Positions 1 to 6,741 are shown, counted from the stretch's first letter. The stretch: DNA of 12,593 nucleotides from Baffinella frigidus (GCA_026770585.1 MU646331.1:377661-390253), one strand, 5' to 3'. Notes: a model not told the origin generated them from the sequence alone. Translations and numbers: made by a program.

Positions 1-455
1 CCCTGCGGACCCCAACCCCCTCACCCCCTGGGAGAGAGAGCGAGGCGGGGGAGCTCCTGTGGATGCCGCAGAACCACACATATGTTGACTTTTGAACTTA
101 ATATCGGTAGGCTCAACCCCCTTCACAAATACATCATATGATGTACTACGATGACAGGGTATCTGCCCTCTCACCCAGTGTGTGTGAGAGAAAGAGACCT
201 TTATTTCTGCCAACACGGCCGTTATGTGTGCACCCCCGCCGAGGCTGTGTCTTAGCCCCGGCGTGAGAGAGTGTCCTTGATTGGTGCTGATAAGGGAGAG
301 ACCCAGCGCCACATGTACTACGATGACCGGGTACCTACCCTCTCACACCTCCTACTGAGAGAGAGCTGTGGTTGGTGTTGGACTTTTATTGGTAGGCGAG
401 AGACCTTGGTTCGTGGCGCCGCAGCACCACATGTACCACGATCAACGCCCACAGA
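1..455. repeat. Field of short dispersed repeats (families D and E), no gene
   Basis: Family D (core CGGCCGTATGCACCCCC then CGAGGCTGTG, usually followed by AGCCCC..GTGA.AGAGA and TTGATTG.TG.TGATA) is seen at about 208-300. Family E (core CACATGTACTACGATGA) is seen at about 137-165 and 305-345. A degenerate E copy is at 424-446. Open frames here are low-complexity and show no protein features. No gene is supported. Confidence 0.6.
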
Positions 456-512
456 GAGAGAGGGGGAGATAGAGAGAGAGAGAGGGGGGGAGAGAGAGAG
501 AGAGAGACTTGC
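456..512. repeat. GA-rich purine microsatellite
   Basis: An almost uninterrupted run of GA/GGGA dinucleotides on the plus strand. The Ser-Leu-rich minus frames over this stretch are artefacts of the repeat. Confidence 0.9.
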
Positions 513-635
513 TGCAGCAACGTGAGGCCAACCTGAGGGGTCTTGTCGCCCGCCTTGGCCGCGGGCGCTTGTGCCATTCGCTTCGTGGTCTCCGCCGTCT
601 TCGTGATGGCAGGGTACCATCTCACCCAGTGTGTG

Positions 636-735
636 TGTGAGAGAGAGAGAGAGAGTGAGGGAGGGAGAGAGAGAGGGAGAGAGAGAGAGAGAGAGCGACA
701 GGCAGAGAGAGAGAGAGAAGAGAGAGAGAGCATCA
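636..735. repeat. Second GA-rich purine microsatellite
   Basis: About 100 bases of GAGAGAG with GGGA and GCAGGCA interruptions. It is preceded by a GTGTGTGTGA stretch also seen near 178-190, so it appears to have grown from a family E unit (…CTCACCCAGTGTGTG). Confidence 0.9.
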
Positions 736-736
736 T

Positions 737-817
737 TACTGCCAACGCGGCCGTATGCACCCCCACCGAGGCTGTGGCTTAGCCCCAGTGAAAGAGAAAG
801 ACGTTGATTGATGGTGA
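737..817 (+). repeat. Dispersed repeat D copy
   Basis: CCAACGCGGCCGTATGCACC followed by CCACCGAGGCTGTG and TTGATTGATGGTGATA. It matches the 208-300 copy and in part 2022-2055. An inverted related copy lies at about 9325-9360. The foldback element at 818-1032 directly follows it. Confidence 0.6.
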
Positions 818-1032
818 TAGAGCGTTTGCGGTAATTGTTGTCCATTTTGGACGTACGGTTTTCCGGTTTTGAAAAGGGACTTATAGGACGTGACATGGAT
901 TTTAAATAGTACCAAGAGGCGCAATTCTGGTACTATTTAAAATCCTTGTCACGTCCTATAAGTCCCTTTTCAAAACCGGAAAACCGGAAAACCGTACGTC
1001 CAAAACGGACAACAATTACCGCAAACGCTCTA
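818..1032. mobile_element. Foldback MITE FB1 with ~100-bp near-identical arms
   Basis: Left arm 820-914 and right arm 928-1030 are reverse complements around a 13-base loop. They differ by two substitutions and one extra 8-base CCGGTTTT unit in the right arm. TA flanks both ends, as for a Tc1/mariner-type TA target duplication; this is inferred, because TA is itself a palindrome. No transposase is present, so it would be non-autonomous. The mirror protein frames on each strand (both beginning MSRPISPFSKPENR) simply reflect the palindrome. Confidence 0.85.
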
Positions 1033-1440
1033 GGTGAGGGGCCTTTGTATATACCAGATATGTTGATAATAAAGAGACCTTGGTTGATGGCGCCCCAGCA
1101 CCACATGTACTACGATGGTCGACCAATTAATTGCATGACCGGGCGTAGCTATTGATTTGAATCGATACATATTTATATGGACCTCCAACCCCCCTCCCCG
1201 TGAAGTTGCCTTCTATTATTATTCAGACCAGGTGCGGCTCCCCAGTGGCCATTTTGGGTTCGATCCGCAATACACGCACTTTCCCCCCCAGTGAAGGAGA
1301 GAGACGTTCATTGATGTTGATAGGATGGAGAAGTTTGTAGATAGGAGCTCCTCTGGACGCCCCAGCACCACATGTACTACGATGACAGGGTGTGGCCCCC
1401 AAGCCACACAGCTATTCCCCTACGGATCGCCTACCGTATG
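1033..1440. repeat. Spacer with dispersed repeat E copies, no gene
   Basis: Family E copies lie at about 1092-1120 and 1362-1392 (both with CAGCACCACATGTACTACGA). A D-like tail (CAGTGAAGGAGAGAGACGTT) is near 1290. A GGCCATTTTGG run followed by GGTTCGATCC is at 1247-1266. No coding signal was seen. Confidence 0.55.
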
Positions 1441-1511
1441 GTCCTAGGGATTATCCCGTTGTGGGCGATTCACGGAATCCCTTCGTAGCCCGCTGTGTGG
1501 TGTGAGAGTTG

Positions 1512-1573
1512 GCACCCCCGCTAGCAGTATTCCCGCTAGCAGTGCAGTGGGGGCTCTGCTAGCGGGGAGATTT
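1512..1573. repeat. Inverted repeat around CCCGCTAGCAG
   Basis: CCCGCTAGCAG occurs twice directly and once inverted (CTGCTAGCGGG) within about 60 bases, with a CCCCC/GGGGG outer pair. It could form alternative hairpins. It is not a known element type, and the surrounding frames look like shadows. Confidence 0.6.
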
Positions 1574-1700
1574 TCGTGTGTAGGAGTGAGAGAGGCCCCC
1601 AACCCCTCGACCATTGTGAGAGGGCCCGTGAGGGATGGTTTGGTTCGTAGGAGAGAGATTCTTTTGCTGATAGGAGAGAGAGCTTTGTTGACAAGAGAGA

Positions 1701-1805
1701 TATCCATTAAGTGGCCAGTAGCCAATACGCTCCTACCGAAGGGCATACGTGGGAGCCTAGGACATGTGGAGGGTCAAACATGACCCCCTGGCAACTTAAG
1801 GGATA
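1701..1805 (-). mobile_element. Family A element, copy 1 (inverted)
   Basis: A diverged 105-base copy, opposite in orientation to the others. It has terminal TATCCATTAAGTGGCCAG and CTGGCAACTTAAGGGATA, an inner palindrome GGGTCA..TGACCC and the core TCCTACCGAAGGGC. Both arms carry the GGCCA/GGC-A variant. TA is at both ends. It has no coding capacity. Confidence 0.8.
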
Positions 1806-1857
1806 GAGACCGAGATAGACACGCGCCCCGTCGCGGCTACTTTGCTTCGGTTTCGGT

Positions 1858-1962
1858 TATCCCTTAAGTGGCGAGCGGGTCAAATTTGACCCGGAAGAGG
1901 TCCTAGGCAGGTCCTAGGGCCCTACCGTAGGGCGTATGAGCCTACTCGCCACTTAAGGGATA
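1858..1962 (+). mobile_element. Family A element, copy 2 (best preserved)
   Basis: Ends TATCCCTTAAGTGGCGA and TCGCCACTTAAGGGATA form a perfect terminal inverted repeat with TA at both borders. Inside are a perfect 18-base palindrome CGGGTCAAATTTGACCCG, two direct GGTCCTAGG motifs, and a GCCCTAC/GTAGGGC hairpin enclosed by TAGGC/GCCTA. The single strand could fold into a cloverleaf. It has no coding capacity, so it is a MITE-like non-autonomous element. Confidence 0.85.
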
Positions 1963-2465
1963 AGTTGAATTCGCAGTCATCAGTTCACTGCAATAAGAGT
2001 CCTTTCTTACTACCAACCCAGTAGCCTTGTATGCACCCCCACAGCGGCTGTGTCTGAGCAGGACCGAGACAGAGAGGTCAAAGCGAGAAAAGTGCGTTCG
2101 TACCGGATCGAAACCATTTTGGTCACACCATGCATTCCCTTCCGTGACGGCCTTGTAAGACTAGGACCTACACGCCAAAAAAAACAGCCCGCCATTTTTA
2201 AAAAAACTTCAAAAGTCGTCGAGTTGACTTTAGCCTGCCCGGTCGACAGGTTATGGACGTGCAAGACAACCTCCCCAAGTACCAGGCCTCCACTAAGGGG
2301 CCCCTGTGGGAGCCGGGCACGCCCGTGTCCTCCTGAAGCCCCTTTGGGCACGTCCTCCTGAAGCCCCTTTATGTTACATGTGAGGTCCCGTGTTGTAACG
2401 CGCGTTTCTCGAATACAGGAAGCCACGCGCCCCTGGCTCCCCACCGTACATGTAGGCCTGTCCCT
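1963..2465. repeat. Spacer with repeat fragments, no gene
   Basis: A D-like fragment (TGTATGCACCCCCACAGCGG) is near 2028. A 25-base-period direct repeat GTCCTCCTGAAGCCCCTTT is at 2327-2345 and 2352-2370. Frames on both strands overlap the repeats and lack recognisable domains. Confidence 0.55.
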
Positions 2466-2466
2466 T

Positions 2467-2590
2467 CACACGGGTTCCTCGCTCACAAGAAACCGCAACC
2501 CCCCCCCTAGGACCACCATAGGGCCCTGGGCATTGTTCTGCTGTAGGGTTCTAGGAGGAAGCGGTTTCTTAAGAGCGAGGCACCCCTGCA
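2467..2590. mobile_element. Family B element, copy 1
   Basis: Terminal repeats GGTTCCTCGCTCACAAGAAAC and its partner GTTTCTTAAGAGCGAGGCACC enclose C-rich and G-rich inner stretches and the core CCTAGGACC…TAGGGCCCTGGGCA…GTAGGGTTCTAGG. Palindromic throughout and non-coding. Confidence 0.8.
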
Positions 2591-2606
2591 CATGTAGTGT
2601 AGGAGC

Positions 2607-2790
2607 CTGAACCGGTCCTGGGGGGGGGGCTTTCGGGCGACAGGGCGGGGCAGGGTGGGGAAGGGCGGGGCTCAGACTACTTATACATGGGGCTTGCCCC
2701 CTGCCCCCAAAGCCCCATGCAGGCGCAGTCTGAGTAGGGCTTTTCCTCAGAGGGGCGGGAGGGGCAGGTTCTGGTGTCGAGGCTCCCCCA
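2607..2790. repeat. GC-rich block, first copy of an element-bounded duplication
   Basis: CTTTCGGGCGACAGGGCGGG near 2629-2648, GGGGCTCAGACT, CCCCAAAGCCC and TCTGAGTAGGGC recur in the same order in 2913-3084 and 3213-3327. The blocks lie between family B and A elements. No gene. Confidence 0.7.
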
Positions 2791-2896
2791 TATCCCCGAG
2801 GTGGCGAGGGGGTCAAAATTGACCCCCCAAGAGGTCCTAGGCAGGTCCTAGGGCCCTACGGTAGGCCGTATGCGCCTAATCGCCACCTAGGGGATA
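2791..2896 (+). mobile_element. Family A element, copy 3
   Basis: Ends TATCCCCGAGGTGGCGA and TCGCCACCTAGGGGATA. Relative to copy 2, changed bases occur in both arms, so most pairing survives (one mismatch). The inner stem is GGGGGTCAA/TTGACCCCC. TA at both borders. Confidence 0.85.
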
Positions 2897-2904
2897 GGCC
2901 AGTC

Positions 2905-3084
2905 CTGAGGAGCCTGGACCGGTCCTCGGGGGCGGGTTCTTATTGTTGGTTTGCTCCCCTGTGCGTGGAAGAACTTTGGCTTTCGGGCGACAGGGCGGGA
3001 TGAGGCGTGGCGGGGGAGGGCGGGGGGGGGCGGGGCTCAGACTGCTCCTACATAGAGCGTGTCCTCTGTCCCCAAAGCCCTATG
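2905..3084. repeat. GC-rich block, second copy
   Basis: Repeats the order ACCGGTCCT, CTTTCGGGCGACAGGGCGGG, GGGGCTCAGACTG and CCCCAAAGCCCTATG seen at 2607-2720. It includes a stub of family B terminus (TTCTTATTG…GCTCCCCTGTG, about 2937-2962). Confidence 0.7.
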
Positions 3085-3207
3085 TACAGAGGTACCTCGC
3101 TCATAAGAAAGACCCCCCCCCTCCTAGGACCAGCATAGGGCCCTAGGCATGGTCCTACTGTAGGGTCCTAGGTGGAAGCGCTTTCTTATGAGTGAGGTGC
3201 CCCTGTA
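3085..3207. mobile_element. Family B element, copy 2 (best preserved)
   Basis: TACAGAGGTACCTCGCTCAT and AAGAAAG at the left pair with CTTTCTTATG and AGTGAGGTGCCCCTGTA at the right. TA at both borders suggests a TA target. The core is CCTAGGACC…GGTCCTAGG with GGGCCCTAGG between. Confidence 0.85.
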
Positions 3208-3336
3208 GGAGTAGGAGTAGTCTGAGTGGGGCGTGTCCTCAAAGGGGCGGGGGAGGGGGATGAATCAGGATGCGGGGCTTTGGAGAAGCGGGGGTTGGTG
3301 CGAACTCGAGGTGGCAGAGGGGGATAGTTTACAGCA

Positions 3337-3446
3337 TGCAGGGTTACTTCACACGTAAGGAGACGCACCCCCCTAGGACCCAACAGTAGGCCCTACGGTG
3401 GTCCTAGGAGGGGGGGGGGGCTCCTGACGAGCGAGGTGCCCCTGTA
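3337..3446. mobile_element. Family B element, copy 3 (diverged)
   Basis: A left end TGCAGGGTTACTTCACACGT pairs loosely with GACGAGCGAGGTGCCCCTGTA. The core CCTAGGACC…GGTCCTAGG is intact between poly-C and poly-G runs. Confidence 0.7.
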
Positions 3447-3464
3447 ATTGGGGCGGGGCTGGCC

Positions 3465-3575
3465 GGGGGGTTGAGACGGCGAGTGTGAGAGAGACCCGGG
3501 GGGTTGAGGCGGCGCGTGTGGTGAGAGTGAGAGGGGGGCGTAGCACGTGAGAGGGGGGCGTAGCACGTCGGGGCT
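3465..3575. repeat. Short tandem repeats in G-rich sequence
   Basis: GGGGGTTGAG.CGGCG occurs twice (about 3467 and 3500). GTGAGAGGGGGGCGTAGCAC occurs twice in tandem, ending near 3567, with a period of about 20. Confidence 0.7.
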
Positions 3576-3768
3576 TTGAAGTAGGAGTAGGGAGGGGGTT
3601 GCAGGTCGTGATCTGGCCCTCTTTGCTCTGGACGATCACTGAGGACCATCTCGGGACGAGCCCGCCTCAGGCGGAGAACATAAGTCATTTATGCAGACTT
3701 TAGGATATTGGGCTACTCATCAGTGTTCAGAATCACGGCCGCCTCAGGAAGGGCCTGGGAAAGATACA

Positions 3769-3900
3769 GGAAAGGCCCGGGATAGACCCGCTTCGGTATA
3801 GATACAGGAATGCCCTGAGATATTTCCACTTCGGGATAGATGGAGGAAAGGCCCGGGATAGGCCCGCTTCGGGATAGATAGGCCCGCCTCGGGAGAAGTA
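3769..3900 (+). repeat. 38-bp tandem repeat, three units plus a partial
   Basis: Units at 3769-3806, 3807-3844 and 3845-3880 follow the pattern GGAAAGGCCCGGGATA…CGCTTCGG…TAGATA. A partial unit is at 3881-3900, and a decayed unit precedes at about 3748. The adjoining AGTAGTTGACTGATCGCC recurs inverted at about 8580-8600. No gene. Confidence 0.8.
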
Positions 3901-3918
3901 GTTGACTGATCGCCACGT

Positions 3919-4035
3919 TACAGGGGTACCTCATAAGAAATCGCCCCCACCCCAGGACCGCCGTAGGGCCCTAGGCATAGACCTACCGTAGGGTCCTCGG
4001 GGGAGGCTGTTTCTTGTGAGCGAGGTATCTCTGCA
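3919..4035. mobile_element. Family B element, copy 4
   Basis: TACAGGGGTACCTCATAAGA pairs with TCTTGTGAGCGAGGTATCTC. The core is CAGGACC..CGTAGGGCCCTAGGCATA…CGTAGGGTCCT. Its right half lies in the outer arm of the larger inverted repeat at 4004-4441. Confidence 0.8.
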
Positions 4036-4441
4036 CTCGTGGCGGCGGAGTTTTTGATAGCATTTTGACGAATGTTTGGGTGAGGACGGAGTCTAGGAGG
4101 GGCCAGCCTCGGGGCGAGAGGCCCGAGGGAATGAGATATGTCGGCATCATAATAAAGAGACATGGGAATCCAGATGATTCACAGCCACCAGCCATCCCAA
4201 GTGGCTCAAATCGTGCCCTGGAAGGTCTTCGATTTTACCTTGGATCGGGGTCGGATCCGGTCCAAGGTAAATCGAAAATGCCCCAGAGCACTATTTGAGC
4301 CACCTTCAAGGGCTAGTGGAGGGGCGAAGTATGGCACGCGCGCCCCTCCTAGACTGCGTCCTCGCCCAAACATTCGTCAAAATGCAATCAAAAACTCCGC
4401 CGCCACAAGTGCAGGGATACCTCGCTCACAAGAAACAGCCT
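4004..4441. repeat. Large nested inverted repeat (~100-bp arms, 238-bp spacer)
   Basis: Arm 4004-4103 is the near reverse complement of 4342-4441. Each arm holds a family B terminus plus about 65 bases of flank (GGCGGCGGAGTTTTTGAT, CATTTTGACGAATGTTTGGG, GTCTAGGAGGGGC). The spacer contains the smaller foldback 4199-4308. The host flank was duplicated together with the element end. Confidence 0.85.
4199..4308. mobile_element. Foldback element FB2
   Basis: AAGTGGCTCAAAT…CGATTTTACCTTGGAT pairs with ATCCGGTCCAAGGTAAATCG…ATTTGAGCCACCTT. The arms are about 50 bases with a few mismatches around a short GC loop (GGGTCGG). Non-coding. Confidence 0.75.
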
Positions 4442-4518
4442 TCCCTTAAGACCATACGACCGTCCCACCCACAGAGGAGTACCTCGCTCATAAGAAAGCG
4501 CCCCACCCTAGGACCCGC
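4410..4518. mobile_element. Two same-direction family B left-end fragments
   Basis: TGCAGGGATACCTCGCTCAC…AAACAGCC (from 4410) and ACAGAGGAGTACCTCGCTCA…AAGAAAGCG (from 4470) are both left termini in the same orientation. The second runs to CCTAGGACC and then stops at the exon remnant. Neither has its right half. Confidence 0.7.
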
Positions 4519-4642
4519 ACTCAACGAGCGCCGCGGACGCCGCGTCCTCGATGCGCGTGTTGGAGACGACGTCGGGGTTCGCTTCCACGTGGCCGGGGAA
4601 CACGCAGCGATGCAGTGGAGCCCACGGAACAGATGTTTGTAG
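4508..4642 (-). pseudogene. Decayed or alternative copy of the last exon of the neighbouring gene
   Basis: After an acceptor-like TTTAAAACAG, a 44-codon frame runs on the minus strand. Its residues NPDVVSNTRIEDAA match NPDLVSNTSREDAA in the last exon at 4781-5081, and the DNA match covers about 45 bases. The part before the match (HRCVFPGHVEA) has no counterpart. The frame stops at a TAG that belongs to the CCTAGG core of an adjoining family B element, so the original end was lost to that insertion. It lies directly downstream of the gene on the same strand. It could be a tandem exon duplicate, now a remnant or an alternative terminal exon. Confidence 0.45.
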
Positions 4643-4780
4643 CTGTTTTAAAGCAAGCCTCGTTATAGTTCCTCTGCTCCGCTAGAAACCTCGGCGTCCC
4701 TCTATTCCTGCTGCACCTAGATCTCGCTCGCGGAACACGCACCTAGAACACACACCTCCCACGCTGCGAGATCGACGTGC

Positions 4781-5637
4781 TTATTCCTTCTTCTTCAGAC
4801 CGAGCCACTTGAAGGCCTCCCCCAGGGTGGAGGAGGTTTGCTCCTCGGCCGCCGCGTCCTCGCGGCTCGTGTTGGAAACGAGGTCGGGGTTCTGAATTCC
4901 CAACTTGACACGCGCAGCGCTGAGCTTCCGGTCCCCCGTGGACCAGGGGTTCCCTCCCGACCCCTCCTTCTGAAGTCCCGACATGACACGCGCCGCGCTG
5001 AGCTGCCGGTCCCGAGTGGACCAGGTTTCCCGCAGGGTGGACCCGATTTTCTCCTCCGGCGTAGTCGAAGGCGGTCCGTACCTAGTTGGGGGGGGCAGCG
5101 CCGTTCGTTGAGGGAAGGACACTGTTTTGTCGCATGGCATGCGACGGCGGAGAGGTTCAGGTGCCGGGGGTGCAAGAGGAGAGTGGGAAGCGTGAGGAGC
5201 CGGCAACGTGAGGAGGCGGGAAGAAACCGGGAAGCGTTGAGGGCGATGTCCTGAACTTCCATCAGGTGCGTTGCCAGAGCCCCCTTCCCAGCCCCCTGCA
5301 TGCCAAGCAAAAAGGACGTAAGTCCCCATCTCCCAGCCGGAAAAGTGAAAATATCCCCCTGTTCTTGCTGTGCTTGATGCGTGGCTCTGCGCCCGAGCAG
5401 CCGAGCTTCTCTCCGGAGCGCAAGAATCAGAAGTTTTCACTCGTCGACATGGGGCTGAGACGTACACCCTTCTGTTGGATGTCATGCAGGGGCGACCCTC
5501 AGGCGCACCTGAGGGAAGTTCAGGACATCGCCCAGAACGCGAGCGAGATGCTGGGTGCCGATGGAGGAGAGAGCACGGTGCGCGCCCGCGGCGTGGGTCA
5601 AGGTGCGGGCGGGCGGGGTGAGGTAGCGAAGAGCCAT
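4781..5637 (-). CDS. Three-exon gene of unknown function with mitochondrial-type presequence
   Basis: I do not recognise the family. Reconstruction: exon 1 5637-5509, exon 2 5295-5228, exon 3 5081-4781 (TAA at 4783-4781). All introns are GT-AG (donors CAG|GTGCGC and CCCG|GTTTCT; acceptors GGCATGCAG and CAACTAG) and the phases agree, giving 165 residues. The ATG lies in ACCATGG, 21 nt after TTTTCTGGCACAAG, a plausible trans-splice acceptor. Exon 1 begins MALRYLTPPARTL and is rich in R, H and A with no acidic residue before residue 37, as in mitochondrial presequences. Exon 3 holds an internal tandem repeat with period 26: WSTRDRQLSAARV at 86-98 and WSTGDRKLSAARV at 112-124. The protein ends in a lysine-rich tail (GLKKKE). 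Exon 2 starts GAGKGA, which recalls a P-loop but lacks its context. Exon 2 is the weakest part, because it largely consists of an inverted copy of the exon 1 end. A 317-codon open frame spanning the locus is an alternative, but it does not explain the splice signals. Confidence 0.5.
5234..5270 (+). repeat. Inverted copy of the exon 1 donor region
   Basis: 34 of 37 bases are identical, on the opposite strand, to 5504-5540, which is the end of exon 1 with its splice donor. The shared core includes GATGTCCTGAACTTCC and the donor TCAG|GTGCG. In the minus-strand transcript the two would pair. Confidence 0.85.
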
Positions 5638-5639
5638 GG

Positions 5640-6034
5640 TTGGTGGTTGGGCTTCCTTGTGCCAGAAAACAACAGATGATTTGTGATTTTTTTTTCATTC
5701 TGACCCCCTCCAGCTTCCTCAACACACCTGCCACCTTCTCGACTGGACAAGACAGAAGGAATCGTTGGGGTTCTATTATTTTGTGTCCGTATCAGGGGAA
5801 TAGATGGACCATATTGAAATTCATTTCTCGATGGAAGTTGACTTTTGATGGCACCAAACGTTCCACCAAAAATAACGGAAATAACGGAAACCCCCCCCAC
5901 AAAAAAATGCTTTGCCGACCTTTGCCCCGCACTTTTTTTGCTTGCAGGCGTTTTCAGATTTTCGATCGGAGCAATTTGAGACAGATTGCGACGCCCATAT
6001 CCGTTTGCCCGGGAAAATTCGGTGGTGCACACAT
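5640..6034. other. AT-richer spacer upstream of the minus-strand gene
   Basis: Contains poly-A/T runs, a doubled AATAACGGA and long homopolymers. Overlapping frames on both strands show no domain. It probably holds the 5' end and promoter region of the gene starting at 5637, but no TATA or other box could be identified. Confidence 0.4.
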
Positions 6035-6085
6035 ATGTTGGGAGCTCGAAGAACCTAAAGGACCTAAAAGGACCTAAAGGACTAT
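6035..6085 (+). repeat. Partial copy of the CCTAAAGGA repeat
   Basis: ATGTTGGGAGCTCGAAGAAC followed by three CCTAAAGGA-type units. It corresponds to the 3' third of the repeat at 6103-6219. Confidence 0.75.
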
Positions 6086-6102
6086 CCCCTCTTCACGAGC
6101 CT

Positions 6103-6219
6103 CTGCACTGGAGAGCTAAACGCGATCCGAAAGCAAAAGTGCTTTCTCTGCAGATCTTTTCTGCGGAAAGGCGTGTCGTTGGGCCATGTTGGGAGCATTC
6201 AAAACCTAAAGGACCTAAA
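6103..6219 (+). repeat. ~120-bp dispersed repeat, copy 1
   Basis: CTGCACTGGAGAGCTAAACG, CGATCCGAAAGCAAAA, CTTTCTCTGCAGATC, GGGCCATGTTGGGAGCATT, then AACCTAAAGGACCTAAA. The shared 3' tail with variable 5' parts suggests SINE-like or tandem spread. The continuous frame across it comes from repeat structure, not a protein. Confidence 0.8.
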
Positions 6220-6419
6220 CCACCCGCCCAAAGAAAGTTGACTTTCAGGCGCCTGCATGGGTCGGGTCGAGGAGCTCATTCGGAGATTACTCCCAACTCC
6301 TCAAGAGTGAGGTGGGCTGTGGCCTTCGATGTGAGTGTAAATAGAAGCACCAAAGCACCTTGACTTGGGTTCGGTGTGTGTGCGAGCGCGATCCTTTTGG
6401 ATTATCTCAAACACCTCAA
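6220..6419 (+). other. Unique spacer between repeat copies
   Basis: No repeat unit or coding evidence was recognised beyond short open frames that extend from the neighbouring repeats. Confidence 0.4.
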
Positions 6420-6536
6420 CTGCACTGAAGAGCTAAATGCGATCCGAAAGCAAAAATGCTTTCTCTGCAGATCCTTTCTACCGAAGGGCCATGTTGGGAG
6501 AAATTTAAACCTCAAGGACCTAAAGGACCTAAAGAA
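6420..6536 (+). repeat. ~120-bp dispersed repeat, copy 2
   Basis: CTGCACTGAAGAGCTAAATG…CGATCCGAAAGCAAAA…GCCATGTTGGGAG…CTCAAGGACCTAAAGGACC. It is about as similar to copy 1 as copy 3 is. Confidence 0.8.
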
Positions 6537-6537
6537 C

Positions 6538-6664
6538 AGCTTTCACTGGAGACCTCAATGCGATCTGCAAGCACAAAATCTTTTTATGCAAATCTTCCTA
6601 CGGAAAGGCTCGTCGGTGGGCTATGTTGTGAGCATTTGAAACCTAAAGGACCTAAAGGACTTTG
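6538..6664 (+). repeat. ~120-bp dispersed repeat, copy 3
   Basis: Directly abuts copy 2: TTTCACTGGAGACCTCAATG, CGATCTGCAAGCACAAAATC, GGGCTATGTTGTGAGCATTT, AACCTAAAGGACCTAAAGGA. Confidence 0.8.
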
Positions 6665-6741
6665 ACGTAGGCTGGACCGATCTTTAGACTAAAAGAAAGC
6701 CTGGCCCAGCTAATACATCACGAAATCGAAGCAGCCACCCT

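Noticed and set aside
318-896. 192-codon Ser/Leu-rich frame on the minus strand
   Set aside because: It is the translation of GA/CT microsatellites followed by a foldback arm; there is no domain or codon signal.
1701-1962. CRISPR-like array from repeated palindromes
   Set aside because: The palindromes are element ends with TA borders, not regularly spaced direct repeats with unique spacers.
2010-2444. 144-codon minus-strand frame
   Set aside because: It overlaps short direct repeats and a dispersed repeat fragment, has no recognisable domain, and the opposite strand is equally open.
5228-5310. GAGKGA as a P-loop of an adenylate-kinase-like protein
   Set aside because: No hydrophobic strand precedes it, no downstream kinase motifs follow, and the segment derives mostly from an inverted copy of exon 1.
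6376-6665. Plus-strand frames of 87 and 69 codons
   Set aside because: They run through tandem copies of the ~120-bp repeat; the similarity of the peptides reflects the repeat.
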